DNA of 64,000 bases, taken from the NCBI GenBank assembly GCA_029838215.1, contig JALGVI010000001.1, positions 1-64,000 of the forward strand, in the 5' to 3' direction. How positions within the stretch are numbered: the stretch's first letter is position 1; each line of letters begins with the position of its first letter. Position numbers and translations under genes: made by a program. Of this stretch, positions 25,673 to 35,187 are shown in pieces. This DNA is from Candidatus Helarchaeota archaeon (lineage in GTDB: Archaea; Asgardarchaeota; Lokiarchaeia; Helarchaeales; RDOG01). The notes under the pieces were generated by a model. The model was not told the DNA's origin. It ran no database searches and saw nothing but the letters and a program-made list of their open reading frames with translations.

Positions 25673-25684
25673 GATTTAAATTAA
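25673..25684 (+). promoter_or_regulatory. TATA box of the rmlD operon (leaderless)
   Basis: GATTTAAATTAA is centred about 24 bases upstream of the rmlD ATG, and no ribosome binding site precedes that ATG. The rhamnose genes rmlD-rmlC-rmlB would be transcribed from here. Confidence 0.5.
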
Positions 25685-25701
25685 TTCGGATTTCGATTTC
25701 G

Positions 25702-26586
25702 ATGAAAAGAATCTTGATAATTGGTGCAAATGGGCTACTTGGATATAATCTCTATCAAAAATTAAAAGATAAATTTGAGATTTATACATGTTCTCGCACG
25801 AAACGGGTTGAAATGGAAAACTTTTTCCTCCTTGATATAATAGATAGCGAAAATGTTCGGAAAAAAGTCATTGAAATCGATCCAGATGTCATAGTATTGA
25901 CCGCAGCAATGACACGGGTCGATTTGTGCGAGAAAGAAAAGAGTAAAGCATGGGATGTCAACGTGGTTGGCACGCAAAATGTAGCCGAAGCCTGTCGGAG
26001 CATTAATTCGAAATTGATTTACATTTCAACGGATTACGTGTTTGATGGAACCAAGGGTAAATACGTAGAGAATGATACAACTAATCCGATATCTCATTAC
26101 GGCTTGACGAAATTAGAAGGAGAAAAAAGAGTAGGGGACTTATCAATAAATTGCATCGTTCGGACGAGCGTGATTTATGGATGGAATGAAGTTTTTCAAA
26201 GGCAGAATTTCGTGACATGGATGCTGAACCAATTGAAATCGGGGAAGAAATCAACCATCATCACGAAGTGGTACAATACTCCAACGTTAGTCGACAATCT
26301 ATCAGAGGGGATAATTCGAATTATAACAAAAGAAAAGACGGGACTGTTTCATATTGCTGGTGCGAATTGTATCAATCGATATGAATTTGCACTTGAAATT
26401 GCCAGAACGTTTGAAGAGGATATTTCATTGATTACACCTGTAGATAAATTGACATTATTAGCAAGGAGACCCGAAAAGCCTTGTCTGGATGTTTCAAAAG
26501 CTTCAACAGAGCTTGGTCTAAAATTACTTACAACGCAAGAAGGTCTAGATTACATGAAAAAAAACATAAAAAAATGGAAGAACTAA
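25702..26586 (+). CDS. rmlD: dTDP-4-dehydrorhamnose reductase
   Basis: 294 residues. An SDR with IIGANGLLGYNLYQKL, TAAMTRVDLCEKEK, STDYVFDGTKGKY and HYGLTKLEGEK (Tyr-x-x-x-Lys), as in RmlD. It makes the last step to dTDP-L-rhamnose, reducing the 4-keto group with NAD(P)H. It is first of three genes with rmlC and rmlB, and rmlA lies convergent just beyond. Some archaeal relatives act on other 6-deoxy sugars, but the complete gene set supports rhamnose. Confidence 0.9.
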   Translation: MKRILIIGANGLLGYNLYQKLKDKFEIYTCSRTKRVEMENFFLLDIIDSENVRKKVIEIDPDVIVLTAAMTRVDLCEKEKSKAWDVNVVGTQNVAEACRSINSKLIYISTDYVFDGTKGKYVENDTTNPISHYGLTKLEGEKRVGDLSINCIVRTSVIYGWNEVFQRQNFVTWMLNQLKSGKKSTIITKWYNTPTLVDNLSEGIIRIITKEKTGLFHIAGANCINRYEFALEIARTFEEDISLITPVDKLTLLARRPEKPCLDVSKASTELGLKLLTTQEGLDYMKKNIKKWKN

Positions 26587-26627
26587 TGTTTTTTTTACAA
26601 TAAATGAATTTTCGAGGTAAATTCTAC

Positions 26628-27089
26628 ATGAAATTAATTGATGGTGTCAAGATTAAAAAGCTCAGGGTCATTCCTGATGAAAGAGGACATTTGTCCGAGA
26701 TATTGCGTTCTGATGACGAAATTTACGAGAAATTTGGTCAAGTTTATTATACAACGGCATACCCTGGAGTAATAAAAGCATGGCATTACCACAAATTACA
26801 ATCAGACAATTTCACGTGCATTTTTGGCATGGCAAAGATCGTTCTTTTTGACGATCGAGAAGGATCTCCAACTAAGGGAGAGGTTAATGAATTCTTTGTT
26901 GGCGTGCACAACCCACTTTTAATTCACATTCCACCGCTAATTTACCACGGCTTCAAGTGTATTTCTGAGACCGAAGCCCTTCTCATAAACGTCCCGACAA
27001 ACACGTATAATTATGATGACCCTGACGAATACAGGAAACCATTTGACGATCCATCCATTCCATATTCGTGGGAAAGGAGAAATTATTGA
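26628..27089 (+). CDS. rmlC: dTDP-4-dehydrorhamnose 3,5-epimerase (RmlC-like)
   Basis: 153 residues from the ATG at 26628, which has GAGGT nine bases before it; an ATG at 26604 lies before that ribosome site. Cupin fold with DERGHLSEIL, the catalytic region KAWHYHKLQSDNF and IPPLIYHGFKC. It is somewhat diverged from bacterial RmlC (shorter, WHYHK in place of GLHYQ), but its place between rmlD and rmlB makes the role clear. The stop is one base from the rmlB start. Confidence 0.88.
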   Translation: MKLIDGVKIKKLRVIPDERGHLSEILRSDDEIYEKFGQVYYTTAYPGVIKAWHYHKLQSDNFTCIFGMAKIVLFDDREGSPTKGEVNEFFVGVHNPLLIHIPPLIYHGFKCISETEALLINVPTNTYNYDDPDEYRKPFDDPSIPYSWERRNY

Positions 27090-27090
27090 A

Positions 27091-28095
27091 TTGGAAACGA
27101 TTTTAGTTACCGGTGGGGCAGGTTTCATCGGTTCGAATTTCATCAGATTCGTATTAAGTAATTTCAAAGAATATCAAGTAATAAATCTAGACTTTTTGAC
27201 GTATGCAGGTAATTTAAGTAATCTAAAAGACGTTGAAACTGATAAAAAATATAAATTTATTTTTGGGGATATTTCCGATAAAAAGATCTTCGAAAGATTG
27301 CCGAAAAACATTGATTATATAATTAATTTTGCTGCGGAATCGCACGTTGATAGGTCCATTCAGGAAGCAGGAATATTCTTGAAAACAAACGTCCTTGGAA
27401 CACTGAATTTACTCGAACATGCAAGGTCAATTTCAATTAAAAAATTCATCCAAGTTTCAACAGATGAGGTTTATGGAAGTCTAGATGAAACGGGTAAGTT
27501 TTCCGAAACCACAAATTTGAGTCCGAACAATCCCTATTCGGCTTCAAAGGCTTCCGCTGATCTCTTCGTGAATTCGTATCATAAGACCCACGAAGTACCC
27601 GCGAACATCACACGATGTTCAAATAATTATGGTCCATATCAATTTCCGGAAAAGCTCATCCCATTGACCATAATGAGGGCACTTAATGACCAAGAGATCC
27701 CCGTATATGGAGACGGAACCAACATTCGAGATTGGATACACGTTGAAGATCACGCTCGGGGCATCATGACCGTGTTACAAAAAGGAAAAATTGGAGAAAT
27801 CTATAACATCGGAGGAGGAAATGAGATTCAGAACATAAACTTGGTAAAAAGCATCCTCTCTCAACTGAACAAACCATTTGATCTAATTTCTTTCGTGGAA
27901 GACAGAAAGGGGCATGATAAGCGTTACGCCATTGATTTCAGGAAAATCCACGAAAAACTCAGCTGGTCTCCAAAGATAGATTTCAAGAAGGGTCTTGAAA
28001 ATACGGTACAATGGTATAAAAATAACATTGACTGGATAAGGAACATTCAAGACGGGTCATACTTAAAAATTCGTGAACAATTTTTTAAAGGATGA
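27091..28095 (+). CDS. rmlB: dTDP-glucose 4,6-dehydratase
   Basis: 334 residues from a TTG at 27091, immediately after rmlC; an in-frame ATG at 27013 lies inside rmlC and would add a non-homologous tail. AAGGAG at 27074-27079 serves as ribosome site. Motifs: VTGGAGFIGSNF, FAAESHVDRSI, STDEVYG, PYSASKASADLF and RCSNNYGPYQFPEKLIP. It converts dTDP-glucose to the 4-keto-6-deoxy form. All signatures of RmlB, including the DRSI loop, are intact. Confidence 0.94.
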   Translation: METILVTGGAGFIGSNFIRFVLSNFKEYQVINLDFLTYAGNLSNLKDVETDKKYKFIFGDISDKKIFERLPKNIDYIINFAAESHVDRSIQEAGIFLKTNVLGTLNLLEHARSISIKKFIQVSTDEVYGSLDETGKFSETTNLSPNNPYSASKASADLFVNSYHKTHEVPANITRCSNNYGPYQFPEKLIPLTIMRALNDQEIPVYGDGTNIRDWIHVEDHARGIMTVLQKGKIGEIYNIGGGNEIQNINLVKSILSQLNKPFDLISFVEDRKGHDKRYAIDFRKIHEKLSWSPKIDFKKGLENTVQWYKNNIDWIRNIQDGSYLKIREQFFKG

Positions 28096-28109
28096 TCTAT
28101 TTCTCGGAT

Positions 28110-29177
28110 TCATTCCAAAAATAGCTTTGATTGTTTGCCGATGATTAATTTATTCCCTTTTGGATAATGATCAGAGTCCAAAATCTCGCAATCCGTTCCG
28201 ATCAAGCAGTTCGTGAGTTTTTTCCTACACTCGATTTTGGTCCCTTGCATTATGATTGAAGATTCCAGTTCACAGTTTTTTAGCGTGCAATTATCTCCGA
28301 TGGCACAATAACTACCAACGAAAGCATTTTCTATCGTGCAATTCTCGCCAATTATGAGGGGGCCAATTAAATAACTGTTTTTCGAAATTGTCGTGTTTTT
28401 ACCAATTCTGACTCGACCTTTTACAGTAGTATCTTTCGTGACAGTTCCCTGAATGTCCGTTTTTATCAGATCCAATACTAGATGATTAGCATCCAAGATA
28501 TCTTCAGGTTTTCCCGTGTCCTTCCACCAACCCGTTATTATGTCCGCCTTCACTTTATATTTGTTCTTTAACAGCATGTCAATTGCATCAGTGATTTCCA
28601 GCTCATTTCGCCACGAGTATTTCAACTGGTCGATCATCTCAAAAACCATCTTCCTAAAGAAGTAAATACCGACCAGAGCTAAATCAGACTTAGGCTTTTT
28701 TGGTTTTTCTACCAAATTCAAGACATTTCCATCGGTATCCAGTTCTGCCACACCAAATCGTTCGGGATTTTTGACACGTGTCAGTAGTATGTGTGCATCG
28801 TGATTTGATTCTTCGAATTCTCGAACCAGTTCCTTGATGCTATAATTTAAAAGGTTATCACCCAGGATAACAACAAAGGGTTCATCTTTAACAAAATCTC
28901 TTGTCAATTTCACGGCATGAGCTATGCCGCGAGGGGCATCCTGTTCGACATACGTGATGTTTAGACCAAATTTAGAGCCATCACCCACTTTTTCCTTGAC
29001 TTCTTCTCGAGTTTCTCCAACAATAATGGCAACGTCATCTATGCCGGAAATCTTGATATCTTCGAGCAAATAGAAGAGTATGGGCTTGTTCGCCACGGGA
29101 ATCAATTGTTTTGCTTGAGTAAAAGTAAATGGTCTTAATCTGGTACCTGATCCACCAGATAAAACTACAGCTTTCAT
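28110..29177 (-). CDS. rmlA: Glucose-1-phosphate thymidylyltransferase, long form
   Basis: 355 residues. The N-terminal domain has VVLSGGSGTRLRPFT and QLIPVANKPI, with GDNLLNY as metal site and GWWKDTGKPEDIL near the end of the domain. The C-terminal 110 residues are a left-handed beta-helix with repeated hexapeptides (GRVRIGKNTTIS, GENCTIENAFVG). This is the archaeal long RmlA form, whose tail may serve for assembly or a second activity. It starts the dTDP-rhamnose pathway and converges with rmlB. Confidence 0.92.
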   Translation of the reverse strand: MKAVVLSGGSGTRLRPFTFTQAKQLIPVANKPILFYLLEDIKISGIDDVAIIVGETREEVKEKVGDGSKFGLNITYVEQDAPRGIAHAVKLTRDFVKDEPFVVILGDNLLNYSIKELVREFEESNHDAHILLTRVKNPERFGVAELDTDGNVLNLVEKPKKPKSDLALVGIYFFRKMVFEMIDQLKYSWRNELEITDAIDMLLKNKYKVKADIITGWWKDTGKPEDILDANHLVLDLIKTDIQGTVTKDTTVKGRVRIGKNTTISKNSYLIGPLIIGENCTIENAFVGSYCAIGDNCTLKNCELESSIIMQGTKIECRKKLTNCLIGTDCEILDSDHYPKGNKLIIGKQSKLFLE

Positions 29178-29183
29178 TTTGCA

Positions 29184-30461
29184 TCACTTTTTTCGAGAGT
29201 TAGAATCACGATGATCAATTATTTCTTTAAAAAAATTCTCTAAACGATGGAAATTCTTTTCAAATGTAAGTTCCTTGTAATTTTTTAAGGCATCTCGTTC
29301 ATGTTTCTTCATGAATTCAGCATCAAGGAGCTTGTTTCTCAAGTCATTGATGTCATTATATGTGAATCCAAGTTTATATTTTCTTAACACGTGCTCGCAT
29401 GCACCGAAATAGCCCTTTGGTAAGACAATGGGAATCCCAGCAGGAATCGCAGACAAGAATCGTAGTGGGAGGCTGTTCCAGAATCGATCATATCTTCTAT
29501 TTATGTTATAAAGCACTATGCAAGCATCATATTTCGTCAAGTCATCTGCAAATGCTCCATTATATAGCATCTCCGTTGGATAACCCTTGAAGAAATGCAA
29601 GTAATCGTTTTTTGGAAACGTTCTGGTCGAATGAACGAGATGAAAGTGTATTTTTTGAGAAGTGATTTCTTGAACTTGTTGCCGGATGTCATCCCAATCT
29701 CTAAATTCAAAATCGGTGCGCCCAATAAACACTAAATGAGGTTCGTTATCGGTTTTGGATAACTTTTCAAGGCGTTTTTTGCAGAAATAACTTTCTTTAA
29801 AGTATTCCATTAAGACGATATCTTTTCCCTTTCCTTTTAAATTAAACTTGTCATTGAAATATTTCAACATGTAAGGTGATGAATGAATTCGACCATCTAA
29901 TTGCTTGAAAAAAGCTTCGTGGATCGGGTCTCCTCTCGTTCCATCTCCCACGATGCTCTGTCCGTAAGGATATGATTGTATGCTATGAACGATGGGAATG
30001 TCATATTTCCTCTTGATTATATTAATTTCAGCAATGATATTGGCTCCCCAGAAACTGAAAATGAGGTCAAACCGGTTTTTGTTTATTAACTTTTCAACTT
30101 GTCGCACGTTAAATCTTTTTAGGTTCCGATAATAAGAATATCGCTCATAGAATTTTCGTAAATGAATGCGAATCGACTCGAATTTGATTTTATTCCAAAA
30201 GAAAATTGTCAACCGTTTTTTATCAAGGACTTGAGGTGTTTGCTTTGTGGAATCAGCCGAAGAATTTGAGCCCTCGACAGATCTGTCAGGAGCGATGTAA
30301 AAATTCGTATATTTCAAATTCTTCATGAGTTCATCAGGGAGATTCACGCGGTTGGATTTATTAATGTTCAAGATCTCGATGTTGTATCCTTTCTCTCGAA
30401 GCATTGCAATATTGTTTGCCAGTAAATTAACTGAAAGAGGTCCCAGTATCAATATGTTCAT
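29184..30461 (-). CDS. Probable GT-B glycosyltransferase, diverged
   Basis: 425 residues. N-terminal NILILGPLSVNLLANNIAMLREKGYNIE-type opening, a Rossmann-like middle (FDLIFSFWGANIIAEI), then a C-terminal half with HLVFIGRTDFEFRDWDD, LHFFKGYPTEML and PLRFLSAIPAGIPIVLPKGY. The Glu of the classic EAMA/GxP loop is replaced, so it is a diverged transferase. A polar insert at about 60-80 is rich in Ser and Thr. It lies seven bases upstream of rmlA, so it may use dTDP-rhamnose, but this is only proximity. Confidence 0.72.
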   Translation of the reverse strand: MNILILGPLSVNLLANNIAMLREKGYNIEILNINKSNRVNLPDELMKNLKYTNFYIAPDRSVEGSNSSADSTKQTPQVLDKKRLTIFFWNKIKFESIRIHLRKFYERYSYYRNLKRFNVRQVEKLINKNRFDLIFSFWGANIIAEINIIKRKYDIPIVHSIQSYPYGQSIVGDGTRGDPIHEAFFKQLDGRIHSSPYMLKYFNDKFNLKGKGKDIVLMEYFKESYFCKKRLEKLSKTDNEPHLVFIGRTDFEFRDWDDIRQQVQEITSQKIHFHLVHSTRTFPKNDYLHFFKGYPTEMLYNGAFADDLTKYDACIVLYNINRRYDRFWNSLPLRFLSAIPAGIPIVLPKGYFGACEHVLRKYKLGFTYNDINDLRNKLLDAEFMKKHERDALKNYKELTFEKNFHRLENFFKEIIDHRDSNSRKK

Positions 30462-30482
30462 TTTATAGCCCTTGACATCATT

Positions 30483-31670
30483 TTACTTGGAAGAAAGCAA
30501 CTCGTATGCTTCTTTTAGAGAATGACACTCGGCTTGCCAATTATTCTGCCGGGCGTATTTTTTTACTTCTTTTGATATAGAAAGAAGTTTCTCCTTATTT
30601 TTAACACATTCGATTATTTTTTCGGCTAAACTTTTGGGAGAATTCCAATACGTGATGAAATCATCAACTTCTCTTAAATTATACATTGGTGTTGCAAGAA
30701 CTGGGAGTCCTAAAGCGAAGTATTCATATAATTTTACAAATGAGGTGACGTGACCGTCTAAATATTTCGGGTCCATACAAATAATTCCAGCATCACATTT
30801 TTCAAGGATGGTAAAGAGAATATCATGAGTTAAAAACCCCGTAAAATGAATAGAATCGGCAACACCCAATTCAATTGCCAATTCTTTTAAAGCATCATAT
30901 TCCGAACCTGCAATAACCAGTATAATTCTTTCATTTTTTAGGTATTGCATTGCTTTTATTAACAGTCTGATAGGTCTTTTCCTCCCTGCTAGCCCTCCAT
31001 GATAAATTACCTTGAAGATTTCTTTATTATTTAGGTCTTCCATGAGTTTTTTGTTTGCGAGATCAAGCGTCTCAAACCCATGACGGCCTTCCATCTCCGT
31101 GAAATCCACGACGTTGCGTAAGACTTTCACTTTATCGGGATTAATCCTCATTGCTTTCAGGTAAAATCTTGCCATCAAATCATGAGTAACGATGAAAAAA
31201 TTAGAAAATTTTGGAATAAATCGCTGGAATGGCAAGAATATGAAATATCGAAGCAAGTGATTGAGTTTTGATCTAAAAGAAGCCGTTTTAAAATTCGACA
31301 GGGCATATAGATCCCACGCTTCATGACTATCGTAGACCAGCGGAATTCCATGAACTTTTGAAATCAGAAGAGCCGGAATTGCCATTACAATATCATGGAC
31401 GTGTAACACTTGAGGACGAAATTTTTTAATTAAATCAAACAGTAAAAATTTATTTTGGAAAATATTTGGCAGTAATGTTCTGATTAGAAGATTTTTTATG
31501 CTCCCAAAAGATATTATTTCTATAAAACAGTCAAATACCTTTCTCTTTTTTATGTAAGGACAAATTATTCGAATCTCGTGTCCTTGAGTCTTCAAAAATC
31601 TTGCTTCCTTCTCGACTCTAGAATCGGGAAGTGGCGTGTGGGAAAGCATTAAAACTTTAATTTTTTGCAC
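30483..31670 (-). CDS. GT4-type glycosyltransferase
   Basis: 395 residues. It opens KVLMLSHTPLPDSRVEKEARFL, has LHVHDIVMAIPALLI and PLVYDSHEAWDLYAL in the acceptor domain, and VIYHGGLAGRKRPIRLLIKAM and FVKLYEYFALGLPVLATPM in the donor domain. The DSHE motif and the layout resemble transferases with UDP-sugar donors. AAAGGTG precedes the ATG, and a candidate TATA box (ATATATAAC on the minus strand, about 31702-31710) lies 35 bases upstream, giving a very short leader. Confidence 0.87.
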   Translation of the reverse strand: MQKIKVLMLSHTPLPDSRVEKEARFLKTQGHEIRIICPYIKKRKVFDCFIEIISFGSIKNLLIRTLLPNIFQNKFLLFDLIKKFRPQVLHVHDIVMAIPALLISKVHGIPLVYDSHEAWDLYALSNFKTASFRSKLNHLLRYFIFLPFQRFIPKFSNFFIVTHDLMARFYLKAMRINPDKVKVLRNVVDFTEMEGRHGFETLDLANKKLMEDLNNKEIFKVIYHGGLAGRKRPIRLLIKAMQYLKNERIILVIAGSEYDALKELAIELGVADSIHFTGFLTHDILFTILEKCDAGIICMDPKYLDGHVTSFVKLYEYFALGLPVLATPMYNLREVDDFITYWNSPKSLAEKIIECVKNKEKLLSISKEVKKYARQNNWQAECHSLKEAYELLSSK

Positions 31671-31701
31671 CTTTCAAGTCATTTCAACGTAAAAAAATCG
31701 G

Positions 31702-31710
31702 TTATATATT
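31702..31710 (-). promoter_or_regulatory. Candidate minus-strand TATA box upstream of a GT4 gene
   Basis: On the minus strand the run AAATATATAACC lies about 35 bases before the ATG at 31670. It would start a transcript with a leader of about 8 bases containing GGTG. It falls in the gap between the aminotransferase and this transferase. Confidence 0.4.
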
Positions 31711-31718
31711 TGTATTGT

Positions 31719-32804
31719 TTATTTTCCGAAGAACTCCTTGATTTTCAATATGACAAAATCCCTTTGTTCTGCAGATAATGATGGGAAGAGGGGAAGTGCT
31801 AAGATTTCATTGGCATATTTCTCGGTAATTGGTAATTCAACCTTGGAGAAAGGTTCTTGTTTGAAAATGGGTTGCTTATGAATTGGAACGGGATAATATA
31901 TTCCAGTTTCAATTCCATTTTGTTTTAAAAATTCACGTAATTCATCTCTTCTTTTTGATCGAATCACATATACATAATAAACCGAACGTGCCCATTCTTT
32001 TTCGATAGGAGTTGAGACAATTTCCTTTAATTCCTTGGTATAGACTCGAGCGTGTTCTCTTCTTTTATCGGTCCATTCATTTAGGTTTTTTAACTGTTCT
32101 TCTCCAATGGCACATTGAATCTCGCTCAAGCGATAATTTAATCCCAGATAATCGTGAAGGTATTTGGATTTACGTCCATGATTTCGAAGCACGTGAACTT
32201 TTTCATGAATTTCTTCATCATTGGTGACAATCATCCCTCCATCGCCGCCCGTGGTCATATTTTTCGAAGGAAAGAAGCTAAAACAACTAACATCCCCGAG
32301 TCCCCCGACTTTTTTTCCGTGATATAATGCGCCATGAGCTTGACAAGCATCCTCAATGACTTTTAAATCGTGCTTGCTTGCGATTTCCATTATCGGTTTC
32401 ATATCCGCAGGATGCCCGTATAAATGAACTGGAATGAGAACTTTAGTCCGTTCGGTGATTAAGTCTTCAATCTTGGTGGGATCCATGTTATAAATTTCCG
32501 GGTCGATTTCAGCAAATCTCACCTTTCCTTTTAAGAGCAATACGGGACTTGCAGTTGCAATGAAACTGTTAGATACCGTGATCACTTCATCGCCAGGATT
32601 TAAGCCTAATGCCATTAAACTGAGATGAATTGCCGCAGTCCCTGAACTGACTGCAGTGGCATGCTTTGCCTCGCAAAAACGTGCGAATTCAGTCTCGAAA
32701 TTTTTAGCATTCGGACCATTAATAAAACGAAGACTCTCTAAGGTCTTTATCACGGCTTGTTTCATTTGTTCCGTTATTGTAGGTCGACTAAGGGGAACTT
32801 TCAT
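31719..32804 (-). CDS. DegT-family aminotransferase, WbpE-like
   Basis: 361 residues from the ATG at 32804, which has GAGG at suitable distance; an ATG at 32819 adds five residues. PLP motifs: AVSSGTAAIHLSLMALGLNPGD, VIEDACQAHGA, and FFPSKNMTTGGDGG with the catalytic Lys. Upstream in the same operon is a Gfo/Idh/MocA dehydrogenase. In Pseudomonas the WbpB/WbpE pair makes UDP-2-acetamido-3-amino-glucuronate; archaeal N-glycans contain such sugars. The pairing suggests that role, though the DegT family is broad. Confidence 0.87.
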   Translation of the reverse strand: MKVPLSRPTITEQMKQAVIKTLESLRFINGPNAKNFETEFARFCEAKHATAVSSGTAAIHLSLMALGLNPGDEVITVSNSFIATASPVLLLKGKVRFAEIDPEIYNMDPTKIEDLITERTKVLIPVHLYGHPADMKPIMEIASKHDLKVIEDACQAHGALYHGKKVGGLGDVSCFSFFPSKNMTTGGDGGMIVTNDEEIHEKVHVLRNHGRKSKYLHDYLGLNYRLSEIQCAIGEEQLKNLNEWTDKRREHARVYTKELKEIVSTPIEKEWARSVYYVYVIRSKRRDELREFLKQNGIETGIYYPVPIHKQPIFKQEPFSKVELPITEKYANEILALPLFPSLSAEQRDFVILKIKEFFGK

Positions 32805-32852
32805 CTTTTCGTGCCTCATTATAGATAAGATTTTAAGATCAAATCTTTTTTT

Positions 32853-33866
32853 TTATTTTCTCTTCAGAAAATCATCAAAATTTATGACTTTTTTTTCTTT
32901 CATTGATTCTACTGCTGCTTCGACCATTTCAATCGCTCGCACGCCCACTTCAGCACTCGCTACTGGCTTTTTTTTCTTCTCGATAGCATCATGAAAATCG
33001 GCATATTCGAGTTTCATTGGCTCTTCTTTTTCAATTTTAGGAAGTAATATGTCGCCTTCTCGAGTGGCCCACGTAAAGGTCCCAAAATCCGAATATTTTG
33101 GAATGATGCCCTTGTCATAAATCATTAAATCCTGACTAAGGGAGTTTAAAGTAATGCTTTTTTTCTCCCCAACGACAACAATGTTTCTTGTTTTCATCGG
33201 AGTCAACCAACTCACAGAAATTTGCCCAATAGTGCCCGTATGGTACTTTGTTGAGATAAAAGCCACGTCTTCTAATTGATTGTTAAAAAAAGTGCCACCA
33301 AAAGTAGACAATTCCGTTGGATATGGAATATCTAACACATCACTGAGAATATCTAGGTCGTGTATCGCATAATTAAAGATGGCTCCGCTATCATTTCTCG
33401 GCACGCGTAAGCCGAATCGATTGGAAGTCATGAAAAAAATCTTACCCAAATCGCCGTGCTTGATTTTTTCTTTGATGAATTTTATGGCGTTATTGTAGCG
33501 GAAAATATGACCGACCATTAACGTCAGATCAAGTTCTTCCGCCAAGTCCTTTAGTTCCCGAGCTTCTTTAGAACATAAAGTAAGAGGTTTTTCAACCAGC
33601 ACGTGTTTTCCCGCTTCCAAACTTTCTTTTACGAATTTATAATGCGTGTCGCTCGGGGTGCAAATAGTAACTGCTTGGATGTCCGCATCTGATAAAACAG
33701 AGTGATAATCTTTCGAAGTATTTACTTGATAGATCTGCTGGTACTTCTCAACATTTACTTGCTTAACATCGACTATGACTTTCAAATTAAATTGCATGGA
33801 TTCTTTTAGAACCCGTACGTGGTTCTTCCCCCATTGACCAATTCCGATAACAGCAATATTTATCAT
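32853..33866 (-). CDS. Gfo/Idh/MocA-family sugar dehydrogenase, WbpB-like
   Basis: 337 residues from the ATG at 33866, where the dinucleotide fold begins (INIAVIGIGQWGKNHVRVL); a longer frame from 33914 adds a charged non-homologous tail. CTPSDTHYKFVKESLEAGKHVLVEKPLTL holds the catalytic Lys of EKP. IHDLDIL is the conserved helix. Enzymes of this group oxidise C3 of a nucleotide sugar, giving a 3-keto sugar to the next aminotransferase gene. GAGAAAG precedes the start. Substrate is inferred from neighbours. Confidence 0.88.
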   Translation of the reverse strand: MINIAVIGIGQWGKNHVRVLKESMQFNLKVIVDVKQVNVEKYQQIYQVNTSKDYHSVLSDADIQAVTICTPSDTHYKFVKESLEAGKHVLVEKPLTLCSKEARELKDLAEELDLTLMVGHIFRYNNAIKFIKEKIKHGDLGKIFFMTSNRFGLRVPRNDSGAIFNYAIHDLDILSDVLDIPYPTELSTFGGTFFNNQLEDVAFISTKYHTGTIGQISVSWLTPMKTRNIVVVGEKKSITLNSLSQDLMIYDKGIIPKYSDFGTFTWATREGDILLPKIEKEEPMKLEYADFHDAIEKKKKPVASAEVGVRAIEMVEAAVESMKEKKVINFDDFLKRK

Positions 33867-34032
33867 GTCTTTCTCTCTTTCATTTTTATTGGAGATTTTC
33901 AGTAGTTTCTCCAAGACTTGTTATTTAAAACTTCTTAATAATCATGTTAAAACTGCATTGAAAGGATTTTAGGTCCAAGATCATACAAACATGAAAACGC
34001 AATTCATCAGGAGGCATATAAAACAACACAAG

Positions 34033-35148
34033 TTAAAATTTAGTGGCATGTTTTTTTAGAATTCGATATACTCTTTCGATTTTTTCAAGATTCTTGTCAA
34101 AATTTCCTCCTTTTTCCACTAATTTTCGAGCATTGTTCCCTAATGCATGTCTCTTTTGAGCATTTTCGATGAGCTTCCGAATTTTTTCCGTGAGTTTCCC
34201 AACATCCTTGCTTGGTACCAAAAAGCCGCTTTTTTCGTCCTCGATCCATTCGGAAACTCCACCCACATCAAAGGCAATGACAGGAAGTTCATTATACATG
34301 GCTTCTAACGTGGAGGCGGGACATCCATCGGAGAGAGATGTTGAAATGTAAATGTCTGCGGCTTGAAGATATTTTACGAGCAGTTTTTCGGATATAAAAC
34401 CCAAGAATTTCACGTTTTTCTCCAAATTCATCTTCTTTAGATGTTCCTTGATCACTTTTTGGGTTGGTCCCACGCCCGTATATACGAATTGTAGATTTGG
34501 ATAGTCCTTTTTCAATCGTTGGAGTGCCAGAATCTGATACACGTGTCCATAAATGGGCTTGAAAGCACGCATAGAAAGAATTATCGGGGAGTTTGGATCC
34601 AACCCTAATTCTGTTTTTAGAGCAGTCTTGTCCTTAATGGGTTCTAAATATTTACTCAGCTTGATTCCAACATAATTTACCATTATTCTTTTGGGGTTTC
34701 CGTGCAGTTTGATGACGTGCTTCTTAATATCTTCAGAAAATGCGTGAATGAAATCAGCAAAACGGATGGCATGAATGCTAAAAAACTTGTTTAGTGTAAC
34801 TTGGGAATGTTTTAAAACATCGGACCCTAATAACGTGATTAAAAGTGGGCGATCTCTTGTAAGAGCCGCTGTATTTCCATATAGTTTCAAATCAATAGCA
34901 TGTATCACGTCAGGTTTAAACTTCCTTATATAATACTTTAATAGAATGGCAGTTATCCACTTCTTGACGAAGGGAAAACCTATGTTCAAGATGGGAATGC
35001 GCGGTTGTAACAATTTATAACCGTAATCATTACTATCAAAAGATCTCTCAAACGTGAAGAGGCAAACATCATGTCCTTTATCATAAAAATATTTTACAAT
35101 TCGTTGGACATGAAGCATCCGAGAATTGCCTACAAACAGTATTTTCAT
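34033..35148 (-). CDS. GT4-type glycosyltransferase
   Basis: 371 residues. It starts KILFVGNSRMLHVQRIVKYF. The donor domain shows ILSMRAFKPIYGHVYQILAL, LQFVYTGVGPTQKVIKEHL, NVKFLGFISEKLLVKYLQAADIY and ISTSLSDGCPASTLEAMYNELPVIAFD, a full GT4 signature with the E-x7-E type loop. N-terminal GSDVLKHS suggests a lipid-linked or sugar acceptor at the membrane. Its donor sugar is unknown. Confidence 0.9.
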   Translation of the reverse strand: MKILFVGNSRMLHVQRIVKYFYDKGHDVCLFTFERSFDSNDYGYKLLQPRIPILNIGFPFVKKWITAILLKYYIRKFKPDVIHAIDLKLYGNTAALTRDRPLLITLLGSDVLKHSQVTLNKFFSIHAIRFADFIHAFSEDIKKHVIKLHGNPKRIMVNYVGIKLSKYLEPIKDKTALKTELGLDPNSPIILSMRAFKPIYGHVYQILALQRLKKDYPNLQFVYTGVGPTQKVIKEHLKKMNLEKNVKFLGFISEKLLVKYLQAADIYISTSLSDGCPASTLEAMYNELPVIAFDVGGVSEWIEDEKSGFLVPSKDVGKLTEKIRKLIENAQKRHALGNNARKLVEKGGNFDKNLEKIERVYRILKKHATKF

Positions 35149-35187
35149 TGGACTTCACGGGTCGAAAAATTCATGATATTTTATTTT